A DNA stretch of 64,000 nucleotides from Limonium bicolor (taxonomy: Eukaryota > Streptophyta > Magnoliopsida > Caryophyllales > Plumbaginaceae), in the NCBI GenBank assembly GCA_023374045.1, contig CM041776.1, forward strand, positions 319,263,925 to 319,327,924. Reading direction: 5' to 3'. Shown in pieces: positions 32,770 to 44,370 of the stretch. Position 1 is the first letter of the stretch, and the number at the start of each line of letters is the position of its first letter. The notes beneath the pieces are model-generated. The model did not search any database. It was not told the origin of the DNA and saw only the letters and a list, made by a program, of their open reading frames with translations. Position numbers and translations under genes: made by a program.

Positions 32770-33080
32770 GCATACTCCTCCTTCGTTATCTCATCCGGAT
32801 TATGCCTTGTTGCATTGTTAGTAATGAGAGGTGTATGTACGTACGTAGTTTACGTTGTGGCACAGTATTGTCACGTGTGTTGTTTGTTTGTTTCAGTCTA
32901 TACTTTGATTCACGTTGTTATGGTTTTGGTACTTTGATTTCGGTACCCTTGAGGGGAATGTTGAAATGGAGATAAAGGATTGGAATGGTATGGAATATCA
33001 TTGAAGTTATTATTGTCTCAGCACACCCGAAGCGGTGTGAGTGCCTATTAGTTGATTGTTAAACTTCGAGGCGAAGTTTC

Positions 33081-33097
33081 TTTTAAGGGGGATATGC
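33081..33097 (+). other. Polypurine tract (PPT)
   Basis: TTTTAAGGGGGATATGC directly precedes the 3' LTR. The AAGGGGGA run is the probable plus-strand primer. Confidence 0.8.
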
Positions 33098-36000
33098 TGA
33101 AATACCCCTAAATTAATTTAAATTAATTTAGGGGATTTCTTTTATTAAAATTAAATTATGATATGGAATAATGAATATTAAATTATTATATGGAGTTGTG
33201 GAATTTATTTAGGGGTTTTCTCCTATTTAACCCTAATTATTATACATTATTATATAGTATTATGAATTTAATAATAAGATTTATAAGTCAATAAATCTTG
33301 GGAAAATTATTAAACACTCCAAATATATTATAAAGATTTTAGGAAGTGTTGGAACATTGTTTTGAAACATAAAAGTCAATATAAAATTCTAGAAACCTTA
33401 AAGCTTATTAAGCCTTGCTAGAGTTGACTTTTTGAGAATGGTCAAACCAGGCCATGAAACCTATACTAATAAATAGGTTATGAAAAACCATGAAGATCGA
33501 TAAAAAGAACGTCAAAAACGGATCATCCTAGCCAAAGTTATGCTAGTTTGAAGTTAAGAGCCAAAATTTTATAACTGCCACGTGTCAGCCTCTCGTGCGC
33601 CCCAACACTTAGTCGATTCTATCTCCTTGTTTTTCTCCAACAACCACCCGAGTTTGACCTAACTTGTGACGGCTATATCTCACTCGTTACTTCGAATTTT
33701 CCAGTGCCGTCTTCTCTATTCGTTTCTCCTTAATTCCCTCTTTACAATCATAACTCATACAAGCCCTAACTCATTCTACATCGACGGGAAAGTTGATCCA
33801 AAGTTGCCAGTTTTCGAGTTCGTAACCCAGATTCCAGTTTTCATTCGATTTCAGGTAAAGTTCGTCTTGCTATAACTTCCTCGTCTTTCAACCAAATTTC
33901 GATTTCTTTAGCCCGTTGTGTAGATCTCTAATCTATCTACAACTTTCATTTTTATTCCCAAGCCTGATTCGTAACCGTTTGGAAGATATAGTCGCCCAAA
34001 GTCTCGGATTTTTCAGCACATAAAATCGTAGAAAAACGACAGGTAAACTCGAAACTTTCGGGTCAATTTTCTTTCTGTATAATGCAAATTAGATTGAGTT
34101 ATTGTTATCATTGTGTAGATCTATGTCCCATGTTTCGATTGAGCCAAAGAACACAGTCTAACTCAATCTGTAACTCGAGTTATAGAGTCGCAAAGTAGGC
34201 TACCCAAACGTTCAAGCTCGAACAGTTTTCGAGAAACCCGATCTTGAATCGCTTCGATTCGAGCAATTCCGGTGAGTTTTCTTCAACTTCCTTCGATTAT
34301 GCTAACCGGTTTTACAATTCCGATCTAACCCATGTTGTAATTTAACCTATTACGCTCTAGATTAGGAGAATTTGACAGAATTGAATTCGGTAACCTTAAG
34401 AACCCTAACTCTCGAATCAAATTCGAATCTTGGTGAACTCTGCATTAAAATTGGGGAAATTAGCATCATTGGAACCGAAATTTTATTATGAATCCATAGA
34501 AACCAGAATCATCGAATTTCATTCTGTGAGTCGAGAGAAATCCACGAATTAGTACTCGTGTGTTGCGCTGTTCCTGCTGATGAACTCGAGAGTTGTAGGC
34601 CGTCCGATCTCAGTTAATAAAGATGGACGGCCACGATTAAAACGTACGATTTTAAAAGTATAAGTTTTTATATTATTTCCAGAATTAAACCCTAACTTGT
34701 TGAATTTAGTTAATGGCCTTCCCGAAGGTATTTTGACTTGAAATTTTACCATAGATTCCTTATTTAATCTAGTTTATTTTGATGTAAATTATTATGGTTT
34801 TGGAGTTTTGAAACATAAGTTATGATTTTTACAATTTACGGGTTTTCTGGAATTATTTGGCTAAATTAAAAAGATATTTTTATGAAATAAAAATTTTATA
34901 ATATGTCTAAAATGTTATAATTACTGTATATTAAATTTGGGAATTTTTGGGCAATGGTAAAGGGTTTTAAAAATTGTGTTTATGAGTTTTTCATAAGAAT
35001 AACCTATAATATAAAGTTTTTAATGTAATCAAAAATTAAAGTAAGGTTTGTTAATTAACTTTTAAGCTGGGGAAAATAAAGGGAACTAAATTAACATTTT
35101 ATAACAGTAAGTTTATAAATGTGTTTGTATTAGCTTTTAAGGGAAATGAAATTATTTACATATATGTACATTTACTTACTTAAGTAGGAACTTATATAGA
35201 TTAAGGAATTTAATTATCCTACATTTTATTTACTATATTATATGGGGGTTAATATTTTAAATAAACTAAGGAACAGATATATATAAATATTATTTAATAC
35301 TCATTTAAAAAAAATTAAGAAGTAACTTAAAGTAAATCAGGGAACTAATTAAAGTACCACTTATAATAACTAAACCTTATAAGAGCTAGAACCTTAAGAT
35401 ATGGTAAAAGAAATACTTTATGAAATATACTTAGAATACAGTTTAAGGTTGTATTAATAAGTTAATTTAAATATGGTGAATTACATAGGGTAATGTCTTA
35501 GTAATTTCTAATACGGGTATACTTATATATATTAAATAAATCAAGGAAACACCTTATGTTATAAACTTTAAGTCAGTTGTGTTAAGCCTAGAAGTTATTG
35601 AACCTTTAATAAATACAGTAAAATTTCCTATAAATGCTATGGATAAATTTTAATACATAAAGATATATATATATATATGTAAATATATGTATATAAATAC
35701 ATTAACATGGTTGAGGGAAATAATAATCCTTGTGATAGTTGTAGTAAGTAGGTTATATATATATTAAACCTTAGGTTTAGTCAGTGAGTGATTAAATAAT
35801 CCTATTAATTTAAGAGTTTTACTACAAACAAACTTAACCCGGTCTGGGCTAACCCATTAAGCCCAGTCTCTGAACCAAAAGCCCACTTTAACAGTCCAAA
35901 GAGAGTTGGGCCACTCCAGGAATAAATCTAAATCATTCAAACTAAACGAGGTGGGATAAAAGGATTTAAGTTAACTAGTCAGGCCCAAACCTTGTAAAGG

Positions 36001-37373
36001 AATAATGGAAAACTAGAACTATTAATCAGTAAGTGAAGAAGGTTGTCAAGTTTATAAGTCTCTTAACAATCGACATTTGGAAACACCGAATTAAGGTACT
36101 GTTGGGGAAACCACTTTTACGAGTTAGTTAGTGCTTCACGTACAGGTACGATTTCTCGTACTCAGCTTGATGTTTTGGACTTTTGGATGTTGTTGTACGA
36201 TTTCTCGTACTCCGATTTTTAATGGTTGACTTGTGGAAGTTTTGGAAAACGCCTAACTGACTTTAAGAGGATTTTCTAAGAAAAAAAATGGTTGTGTGAC
36301 AAACTCAGCGGGTGACTAACTGAGCCTTGGATGTGGAACCACTTGGGTATTGTTTCTTCTACTGGTGCCCGTTAGACATTGGCTGTTAGGGTTTACGCTT
36401 CTGCATCTGTAGGACTGAGTGTTTTGGTATTGCTCTGGGTAGTTGGTGATCTAGCGGGATTTTGGAAAAGGTCAATCTGGAAATCTTTCTTTCGACGTGC
36501 GCGCGTCTTTAATGTGAACAGTAGGGGGTTGTATATCCCTCGTCCATAGGGGCATTGATATTTGACAGTAGGGGGCTGTATATCCCTCGCCCATAGGGGC
36601 ATTGATATTTGACAGTAGGGGGCTGTATATCCCTCGCCCATAGGGGCATTGATATTTGACAGTGAGGGGTTGTATATCCCCTGTCCTTAGTGGACGTGAT
36701 GAACAGTGAGGGGCTGTATATCCCCTGTCCTTAGTGGACGTGATTGGCGGTGGGGGCCATCTCTCCCAGTTAAATTATTCCACTCTTGAGTTGTTGATTC
36801 TTGGATCTATATTATCATTCCTAGTCCTTGTGACTATCTGAGTCTTTCTACTCCTAACGGGAATTGGGTTAACTAAGGAAATGGATGTTCACTAACACAT
36901 GATGTGATTTTGTTCCACTAACTTTATTTTTCAGTTATTAAACTTTATTCTTATCTTGTATCTTGATTTGGTGATTGTGAAATGTATTTCTCTGAGTGTT
37001 TTAAGTGTTGTTTTCAAGTTATTATTTATTTAAGAATTGTATTTTAAGTTGTTTTTGGAGGATCGTACCAGTTCCATTCCAGGGAACTGACCCGCCCCTT
37101 TTGGGGTGGGCTGCTTGGTTTTATCTTGCAGGTACGTGTTATCTTACAGGTGGCCACGAAGAGAAAGAGTGATTGGGATGGGATTAGGCTTGGAGAGTTT
37201 TTATGTTTTATTACTTCTTATTTTTGTTAAGTTTTCTCGTGGTTCAGGCCGTGACTTTTGTAATCTTTAAGTTGTGTTTTGGTGAGGTTTGGTACCGGGT
37301 GTTTGGAACCCGATGATCTGTGCGCCTTTAGTATTTTATTTCCGCTATAAATATGTTAAATAGGGGCGTTACA
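33098..37373 (+). repeat. 3' LTR (4276 bp) of the AlkB chromovirus
   Basis: Collinear with 22274-26584. Over most of the length there are only scattered substitutions, for example ATTACG/ATTATG and CAGATGG/CAGGTGG. Between about 35800 and 36480 there are many one- to three-base deletions relative to the 5' LTR. The palindrome is kept at 33105-33134. Confidence 0.95.
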
Positions 37374-37910
37374 CTTCCTTAGTAAACCAAGCTCTGACTC
37401 TCGATACATCCCACTTACGCTCATTGGCGCTAATCAGCCAAGAGACCACGCCAAAATCTCTCGGTAGAGCCGAGATCTTCCAAGACCAAGGTTTTCCACC
37501 TTGCTTGTCGAGGAGCCAAGGGTCTGTGATTCTAATAGTCGATCTATCGCCAACAACCCTACGAGCTCTTGATTTAATCAGAGGAAGTGGCATCATATAG
37601 ATATCCTCACTGGATTTAGGTGAGCTCCTAATTTTGCATTCAAGATAATTCTGTCCACAAAGTATTTAGCTGATAGGACCCAAGACGAGAGGAGTTAAGG
37701 ATTTCAGAGGACTCCCCAACATTGTTTCGCCAAAAGAGCATCATTGAAGTTATGTAAATCAAGGAATTCAGGACCTCAATCATCTCAACTTCTATAAAGA
37801 GATTCCTAGTTATGCTAGCAAATGTCATGGCTCTATAATGATCCAGTCCACCAAAATTGTCATATAATACCCTGAATCTCACTAATAAGAACAAAAGGCA
37901 AGCGTATAAC
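37374..37910 (-). pseudogene. L1 LINE ORF2 fragment (RT to zf-RVT linker)
   Basis: Read from 37910 down. Across frames it gives an FGGLDH-like segment, a FN.ALLAKQ.W segment and, at 37596-37369, ARRVVGDRSTIRITDPWL, matching the GDG.SI.IW.DPWL block after the RT domain of plant L1 ORF2. It continues at 22273 beyond the 15.1 kb insertion (TKE / DADLIL boundary, frame kept). Several frameshifts. Confidence 0.85.
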
Positions 37911-38554
37911 TAGGGGTGATAATTTCAACACGACCCGTTTGACCAACACAAACCCGACACGAAGTTAGCGGGTTTGGGTTTTAAATGTGACACGATTAAA
38001 TAAACGGGTCAACCCGAACACAACTTATTTAATAACCATGTCTGGTTTGGGTTTAACATATGTAACCCGCTAACCCGTTTAAGTAATTTATATCAAATAA
38101 ATATATATTATAAATTATAGATTAATTATTAATTTTTTTATCAAATTTTAATATTAATAAGATATATAAATATTTAAAAAGTAAGTATTTTAATTTAAAG
38201 TAAAGTTAACAATATCATAGAATGACAATAATTTAAAGTAAAGTTAACAATATCATAGAATGACAAAACTAATGTTAATGAGTCAAATTATTTTCCTATA
38301 TATATAACTAAATAGGTTAGGTTTGAGTGTAATATATGCAAATTTGAGTTTCAAATTTAGACACGATTAATTAATTTGGTTGGACGGGTCAACCCGTTTA
38401 ATAAACAGGTCAACCCGTTTAATAAACGGGTTGGTTTGGGTTTCATATTTGGACACGATTAATTAATTGGGTTGGGTCGGGTCAGCCCGTTTAATAAACG
38501 GGTCAGGTTTGGGTTTAGCCTAACATGACCGGTGAACCCGTTTTGCCACCCCTA
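37911..38554. mobile_element. hAT-type MITE, 644 bp
   Basis: The ends are TAGGGGTG and, inverted, TAGGGGTGGCAAAACGGG. The flanks are CGTATAAC (37903-37910) and CATATAAC (38555-38562), an 8-bp duplication with one mismatch. The interior is full of AAACGGGTCAACCCG-type text. No transposase. It is inserted in the LINE. Confidence 0.8.
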
Positions 38555-38613
38555 CATATAACTTCCATCACGTAGGAGGGGATGGCTTGTAAGATAGATT
38601 TGATGAGTATACC
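38555..38613 (-). pseudogene. 59-bp sliver of the L1 LINE RT domain
   Basis: The minus strand encodes GILIKSILQAIPSYVME, the conserved block after the plant L1 RT palm. It is isolated by the hAT MITE on one side and the tRNA-Asp element on the other. Confidence 0.85.
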
Positions 38614-39995
38614 TGATGAGTGTCCAAATGAGCATGTTTTAGGGGTGTATTTCATATGTTTAATCAACACTTTTCATGCTCATTTCTCCACTCTAGCTTG
38701 TTTTCCTCTAGTTTTGTGTTTCATTGGTGTTTTACACATTTATTGTTTAAACAGGAGGAGTAACATAGCTAGGAGTAAAGTAGACGAAGAGAGGAACGCG
38801 TGGGCGCAAACGGATCCAAAATCGGAGTTAAAACGAAGAAGATACAGCGTTTTGAAGTTATACTGACTCCGACCGACCTTGCAAGTCCGGTCGCAAGTCC
38901 GGTCGGTCGTAAAATTTGCCCAGATTTGCGTTTTGCAAGCTACTGGAATCGACCGACCTTGCAAGTCCGGTCGCAAGTCCGGTCGGTCGTAAAATTTGCC
39001 CAGATTTGCGTTTTAAAACGGGAATTTTGGGGACACTTCTCCCCATTCTTCAACCACGACTCCACCAGTCGAAAACACAGAGAAAGAAGGCGAAAAAGAA
39101 GGGAAAGAAGAGGAGAAAGAAGAGAAGAAAGAGCTCACCTTCTCCAAAGCTTCCAAGCTCCATTAATGGCTTCTTCTTCTCCCTTTTATGCTTTTCTTTT
39201 CTCTATGGCTGTGTAGAATCATTTGTAGCTAGGGATTGGGGATTTTGTCCCAAAATCCCTAAACTCCATTGTTGAATCTTGAACTCATTTATGGTTTTAT
39301 TTTAGTCTTTGAGCTTAATGAAGATGATTATTGAGTGTTTATGACTTCTAAACTCGTTGCTCATGATTTGGGGATTTGTTAAGGGTTTTGCTCAATTTGT
39401 CTTCTATGTGTTAAATTGGTTGGTTTGGCCTACCGATTAGTTGAGCATTATTGTGGGATTCTATCAAAATGATATTCTGAGATAGAAACCTAAACCGTTG
39501 GGGACTAAATCAATGTTAGCCGATTTTCACTGATTTTGAGATGAGGTTCTCATTGCAACTTAGGGTAGATTTGTGCTTAATGCTTCTGATTGAATTGGGG
39601 ATTTGAACGAGCATTCAGTCCCCGTTAAATTGGTTAGGATTAATAGACCGGGATTTGGTTATTAATTAAATTCCCGTTGTTTAGCTATGAGTTCGAGGTT
39701 CAGCCATTGGTAGAAAGGGGATGACGGGTGCGAATATCCTATCCCGAGCTACACCTATCCTAGATTAGATAGTTTAGTGTTTATTGCTTTCCTTTATTTC
39801 TCCAGTTACAACCCAAAAACCCAAAACCCCTAATTTACAATTATGCACTTTTGTATATATCCTCTTGCACATTTACTAAGCTTATAATTAGCTAGACAGT
39901 TACGAAGTCCCTGTGGATACGACCTTGTTGTACTACAATGATTGGGTTCACTGCCCATAGTTAGCAGAGTAGTCTCACCACTATTTTGCCCAACA
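38614..39995 (+). repeat. 5' LTR (1382 bp) of the tRNA-Asp element
   Basis: At 38870-39015 two ~75-bp units contain CGACCGACCTTGCAAGTCCG, GGTCGGTCG and AAATTTGCCCAGATTTGCG. The first unit has an extra GCAAGTCCGGTC compared with the 3' LTR. Basic ORFs across 38800-39275 occur in both LTRs and are not counted as genes. Confidence 0.93.
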
Positions 39996-40001
39996 AGTTT
40001 T

Positions 40002-40018
40002 TGGCGCCGTTGCCGGGG
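40002..40018 (+). other. Primer binding site, tRNA-Asp type
   Basis: TGGCGCCGTTGCCGGGG, six bases after the 5' LTR, is complementary to the 3' end of plant tRNA-Asp(GUC). This primer is typical of Athila-type and related non-autonomous elements. Confidence 0.9.
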
Positions 40019-40137
40019 ACTTCGGTTCAACTATCTGGTTTATTACTTGTTTAGTTTCTGCGCATAATTTTCATTTCCTTTATTTCCCCCTTTTGTGTAT
40101 AAATTTGTGTTACTTTTTTTTTAGGAACCTATCTCTG

Positions 40138-41460
40138 ATGGATGGTCTTGATGATCAAGCAGAAGATTTTTACGACTACACCTCTGGAGCAACCTACGAC
40201 CAATACATTGATTGTCAAGGGTGTGGATCCTTTCATATGTGCCCTCCTTGTGATGATCTAATCTCAAGATTGGAGACTCTCATGGAGAACCGGTCCTTAT
40301 CTGTCAATCCAAACCCCACTGAACAAGACATCAGTCGATGGATCAGGTGCCAAGAGAGTGGAGGAGACCAAAAGAGTGCTTATTGTTCTGAGATCACGGC
40401 AAGGGTAGATTCACCCACTCTGGAGGATCTTAGTGCTAGAATGAACACCATCGACATGAACCAGCTCATTACACTAGCTCAAAGGGAGCAACAACCAGAG
40501 AGTGAAATGGTCCATGAAGTGGAGCAGCGGACTAAGGAAAAAGACCTCGACATGAACCAACTGAAGCTCTATGCCAAATTAGTAGAGATGAACGCGATGA
40601 TGGAAGGTCTACTAAACCTTGCATCGCAGCAACCGGAGAGCGAAATGGTTCATAAAGTGGATCACCTTACTGAGGACTTGAGTTGCTCTCTATCACCTCC
40701 CCCGTTCGAACCTGAGCAAACGTCATTCAACCATCTGCCTGAGTTCGAAGACAAACCATCAGAGGACCGCTTCCACCTTGACTTCATGGAGTCTCCTCCC
40801 TCTAAAGTCAACTACCGTTATTTCCCCTCCTTCTTTGTGCTCCACCCAGAAGATGAGGATGGACACATCCTCAACCTTGAGGAGGAGGAGGAGATGCCGC
40901 CTCCCTCCGAGCCATCAGAGGAGAGTGCTATAATCAACTTCAAGGAGCCACCTCCCTCTGAAGTTGATTTTCATCAAGGCTCTTCCCATGAGCCTCACCA
41001 AGAAGTTGAGGACATTTACATCCTCGAATTTGAGGAGGAGGAGGAGCCATCAAACTTTGATCTTCACTTGAAGGATCAAGGCCCCCACCCGTGCACTAAT
41101 GAAGTTGGGTGGAAGCTCAACGTACACCCGCTAAGTGTGGAGGCCACCTTCCCATTTGATCCGGGACCAAAGATTGAAGACAAAGTCCGCTCCGGAGTTC
41201 CCCCTGCACCGCTCACTGAAGATAAGGATGTTTACATCCTTGAATTTGAAGAGGAGGCTCCACCACAGTTTGATCCTTGTACCAAGGATCACCCACCTCA
41301 ACACTTCCACCTGAAGAACGATTGGTGGAGTTTACACTTTCACATCCTAAGTGTTGAGGCCACATTTCCTTTTGATCCGGGTCGTTCTTCATTGCTAGAT
41401 GATGCCCGCCCAACCCACCCGTTGAAGCCGACTTCAATGTTCATATTCGATCCCGGATGA
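40138..41460 (+). CDS. Intact acidic repeat protein of the non-autonomous element, function unknown
   Basis: The frame is open from 40093. The ATG at 40138 (MDGLDDQAEDFYDY) follows a poor hydrophobic leader and is a better start, giving 440 residues. Near the N-terminus is a compact cysteine cluster, C-x2-C-x5-C-x2-C (CQGCGSFHMCPPC), followed by a helical segment with two related blocks (MNQL...EQQPESEMVHEVE and QQPESEMVHKVD). The C-terminal half is very acidic and proline-rich, with repeats of YILEFEEEEE and of LSVEATFPFDPG. It is not gag, protease, RT, integrase or a known env. The long ORF is intact in a recent element, so it may be under selection. It could bind the partner element's Gag or nucleic acid, but that is speculation. 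Confidence 0.75.
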   Translation: MDGLDDQAEDFYDYTSGATYDQYIDCQGCGSFHMCPPCDDLISRLETLMENRSLSVNPNPTEQDISRWIRCQESGGDQKSAYCSEITARVDSPTLEDLSARMNTIDMNQLITLAQREQQPESEMVHEVEQRTKEKDLDMNQLKLYAKLVEMNAMMEGLLNLASQQPESEMVHKVDHLTEDLSCSLSPPPFEPEQTSFNHLPEFEDKPSEDRFHLDFMESPPSKVNYRYFPSFFVLHPEDEDGHILNLEEEEEMPPPSEPSEESAIINFKEPPPSEVDFHQGSSHEPHQEVEDIYILEFEEEEEPSNFDLHLKDQGPHPCTNEVGWKLNVHPLSVEATFPFDPGPKIEDKVRSGVPPAPLTEDKDVYILEFEEEAPPQFDPCTKDHPPQHFHLKNDWWSLHFHILSVEATFPFDPGRSSLLDDARPTHPLKPTSMFIFDPG

Positions 41461-43000
41461 CTTCACGGTGGTATGGTCTAGCCAAAGACCTTAAAGAAGG
41501 GCCGCTTACCGGGAGGCAACCCGGATTTCATTTCGTGTCTTGTCTTTTAAATTTCATTTTAGATTTTGCATTGTTTTCAATAATGGGCTATTTTGGCATT
41601 CTTTGGACTTGCCCTTTTGCACCCAATTGGTGGCGTCTGTGTTGTGAATATTTTGAAACAGGTAAGCCCCTCTGAAAAAGGGATGAAATTAGGAACAATT
41701 TCGAAGGAACCTCTGGCGAAATTTTCCTAGAGGACCTTCATCTCCAACGATTGAAGGTAGCACCTCAACGACCCCTCCCACTTGCAATTGTGTGGGCACC
41801 CTATCTTCCTTCCGCATCTTATCGGGGAATACTTGTGCCACCCTTCCTTAAATATTTGCCCACAACGACTCCGCTATTTTAATTTCCTGTTTTTGTTTTC
41901 GTTCTCCTTTGGTTTTGTTTTTGCTAACCCTTAACTCCAGTTGTAGTTTGGTTGCTTCTAGTGTTTTATGTTGGTGCAATTTCAATTCCACACCGCAACC
42001 AAGCTACGCTACTTGAGACTGACGCTCAAGTGTGGGGGAGTTCTACAAACTGATAGCAATAGCAATCTCAGGGGAGTACTAGTTCCTTTTAGTTTTTGTT
42101 CTCTATTCTCTAATTTTGAATCTGCAAATATGGGGATAGCTTCTGTGCTATACTGTTTATTTGTGTCTCGTGTGCTTTTCCTTTTGTCTGCTTCCCGAAA
42201 AGGTCTTCTGGAACCTTCCCCGGTTTTGATTGGTGAACAATGGGGACATTGCTCAATTTAAGTGTGGGGGAGTGACCTTTTCGGTGAATTGTGTGCTTAA
42301 ATGCTTAATACTTCATGCTTATCTTGCGATTGTCCAAAATAAAAAAACTTGGACCCTTGCGTTGTGAGTTGTTCTCATTAAGAACAAACACTATTATGAG
42401 TTATGGGATAAATGCTTAAATTTTTCTTTTTGATTGCTTTTGAGGAGCATTTTACATGCGGTGTGGCCAAGTGATCTTATATGGTTGGATTTTTATTGCT
42501 TTGGGGTTCCTTCCGTCTTCTTTCTTAGGGATTGCTAAGGGGTGCTTCTTTGTGAAAATCCATCAAGGGACTTGTGAAACGCCATTGTTAACCAACAATG
42601 AGAGTTGAGTGTTCTTAAATGCAAATGCATGATGCCAAAATTTTATCTTCTCATCTCTTATGTAAAAGTGAAACAAATGCATAAATCTATTTTTCCTTTT
42701 GTTTTCTTCTCAATGCCCATTCTTGAGAGAAGCTGGACATGGTAAAAGCTCTCCAAGTCACTTAATCTTTAGAACTTTGAAGCACTTCGGATCATACCCC
42801 GAAACTCTAGATTTTGTTTTGCCCTAAGCACACCCATGCCACCACTAAGAGATGGTTCACACTCCTCAAAGGTTTTAATCACTTTTTGCTTCTTCTTTTA
42901 TCCTACAATTCATGTTAGTGTTTGTTAGTCTTGAGCATTCCTTACTTGCATGGGCGCTTGGTTTTGCTTGAGGACAAGCAAAAAGGTAAGTGTGGGGGTG
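41461..43000 (+). other. Non-coding 3' interior of the tRNA-Asp element
   Basis: Contains TACCGGGAGGCAACCCGG at 41508-41525 (a short inverted repeat common in plant LTR elements) and three copies of AAGTGTGGGGG(A/T)G at 42028, 42260 and 42988. The last one adjoins the 3' LTR. ORFs at 41968-42261 and 42875-43057 look fortuitous. Confidence 0.7.
42988..43000 (+). other. Polypurine tract of the tRNA-Asp element
   Basis: AAGTGTGGGGGTG directly precedes TGATGAGTGTCC of the 3' LTR. Confidence 0.75.
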
Positions 43001-44370
43001 TGATGAGTGTCCAAATGAGCATGTTTTAGGGGTGTATTTCATATGTTTAATCAACACTTTTCATGCTCATTTCTCCACTCTAGCTTGTTTTCCTCTAGTT
43101 TTGTGTTTCATTGGTGTTTTACACATTTATTGTTTAAACAGGAGGAGTAACATAGCTAGGAGTAAAGTAGACGAAGAGAGGAACGCGTGGGCGCAAACGG
43201 ATCCAAAATCGGAGTTAAAACGAAGAAGATACAGCGTTTTGAAGTTATACTGACTCCGACCGACCTTGCAAGTCCGGTCGGTCGTAAAATTTGCCCAGAT
43301 TTGCGTTTTGCAAGCTACTGGAATCGACCGACCTTGCAAGTCCGGTCGCAAGTCCGATCGGTCGTAAAATTTGCCCAGATTTGCGTTTTAAAACGGGAAT
43401 TTTGGGGACACTTCTCCCCATTCTTCAACCACGACTCCACCAGTCGAAAACACAGAGAAAGAAGGCGAAAAAGAAGGGAAAGAAGAGGAGAAAGAAGAGA
43501 AGAAAGAGCTCACCTTCTCCAAAGCTTCCAAGCTCTATTAATGGCTTCTTCTTCTCCCTTTTATGCTTTTCTTTTCTCTATGGCTGTGTAGAATCATTTG
43601 TAGCTAGGGATTGGGGATTTTGTCCCAAAATCCCTAAACTCCATTGTTGAATCTTGAACTCATTTATGGTTTTATTTTAGTCTTTGAGCTTAATGAAGAT
43701 GATTATTGAGTGTTTATGACTTCTAAACTCGTTGCTCATGATTTGGGGATTTGTTAAGGGTTTTGCTCAATTTGTCTTCTATGTGTTAAATTGGTTGGTT
43801 TGGCCTACCGATTAGTTGAGCATTATTGTGGGATTCTATCAAAATGATATTCTGAGATAGAAACCTAAACCGTTGGGGACTAAATCAATGTTAGCCGATT
43901 TTCACTGATTTTGAGATGAGGTTCTCATTGCAACTTAGGGTAGATTTGTGCTTAATGCTTCTGATTGAATTGGGGATTTGAACGAGCATTCAGTCCCCGT
44001 TAAATTGGTTAGGATTAATAGACCGGGATTTGGTTATTAATTAAATTCCTGTTGTTTAGCTATGAGTTCGAGGTTCAGCCATTGGTAGAAAGGGGATGAC
44101 GGGTGCGAATATCCTATCCCGAGCTACACCTATCCTAGATTAGATAGTTTAGTGTTTATTGCTTTCCTTTATTTCTCCAGTTACAACCCAAAAACCCAAA
44201 ACCCCTAATTTACAATTATGCACTTTTGTATATATCCTCTTGCACATTTACTAAGCTTATAATTAGCTAGACAGTTACGAAGTCCCTGTGGATACGACCT
44301 TGTTGTACTACAATGATTGGGTTCACTGCCCATAGTTAGCAGAGTAGTCTCACCACTATTTTGCCCAACA
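43001..44370 (+). repeat. 3' LTR (1370 bp) of the tRNA-Asp element
   Basis: Collinear with 38614-39995. One 12-bp unit is missing in the tandem array. Substitutions seen include CCGGTCGG/CCGATCGG, CTCCATT/CTCTATT and TTCCCGTT/TTCCTGTT. Confidence 0.93.

Larger units (their letters stand above)
32693..33097 (+). other. 3' untranslated region of the element
   Basis: No conserved coding. The ORF at 32689-32937 is hydrophobic low-complexity and not counted. It holds two copies of the polypurine tract region. Confidence 0.6.
22274..37373 (+). mobile_element. Ty3/gypsy chromovirus carrying an AlkB-like domain (15.1 kb)
   Basis: This is a complete LTR retrotransposon. The LTRs are 22274-26584 and 33098-37373, both TGAAATACCCC...GGGGCGTTACA. 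The target duplication CTTCC is perfect (22269-22273, 37374-37378), the PBS is tRNA-iMet type, and the PPT abuts the 3' LTR. The internal order is gag, AlkB-like dioxygenase, protease, reverse transcriptase, RNase H, integrase, chromodomain. Order and the C-terminal chromodomain put it in the plant chromoviruses; gag and chromodomain style suggest the Tekay/Del lineage. The coding part has at least eight frameshifts, although the LTRs differ by only about ten substitutions plus small gaps. It sits inside a minus-strand L1 LINE. Confidence 0.95.
38614..44370 (+). mobile_element. Non-autonomous LTR retrotransposon primed by tRNA-Asp (5.76 kb)
   Basis: LTRs lie at 38614-39995 and 43001-44370 (TGATGAGTGTCC...TTTGCCCAACA), with a perfect target duplication ATACC (38609-38613, 44371-44375). 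PBS and PPT are both present. The 3.0 kb interior has no gag, protease, RT or integrase, only one 455-codon ORF and 1.5 kb of non-coding DNA. It resembles large retrotransposon derivatives (LARD-like) and needs enzymes in trans. The LTRs differ by a 12-bp tandem-unit indel and about three substitutions, so the insertion is recent. Confidence 0.93.

Noticed and set aside
38800..39275. Arg/Lys-rich ORFs repeated at 43187-43650
   Set aside because: LTR sequence of the tRNA-Asp element, overlapping in several frames; repetition is due to the LTRs.
38614..44370. Second autonomous gypsy element
   Set aside because: No protease, RT, RNase H or integrase motif in any frame of the 3.0 kb interior.
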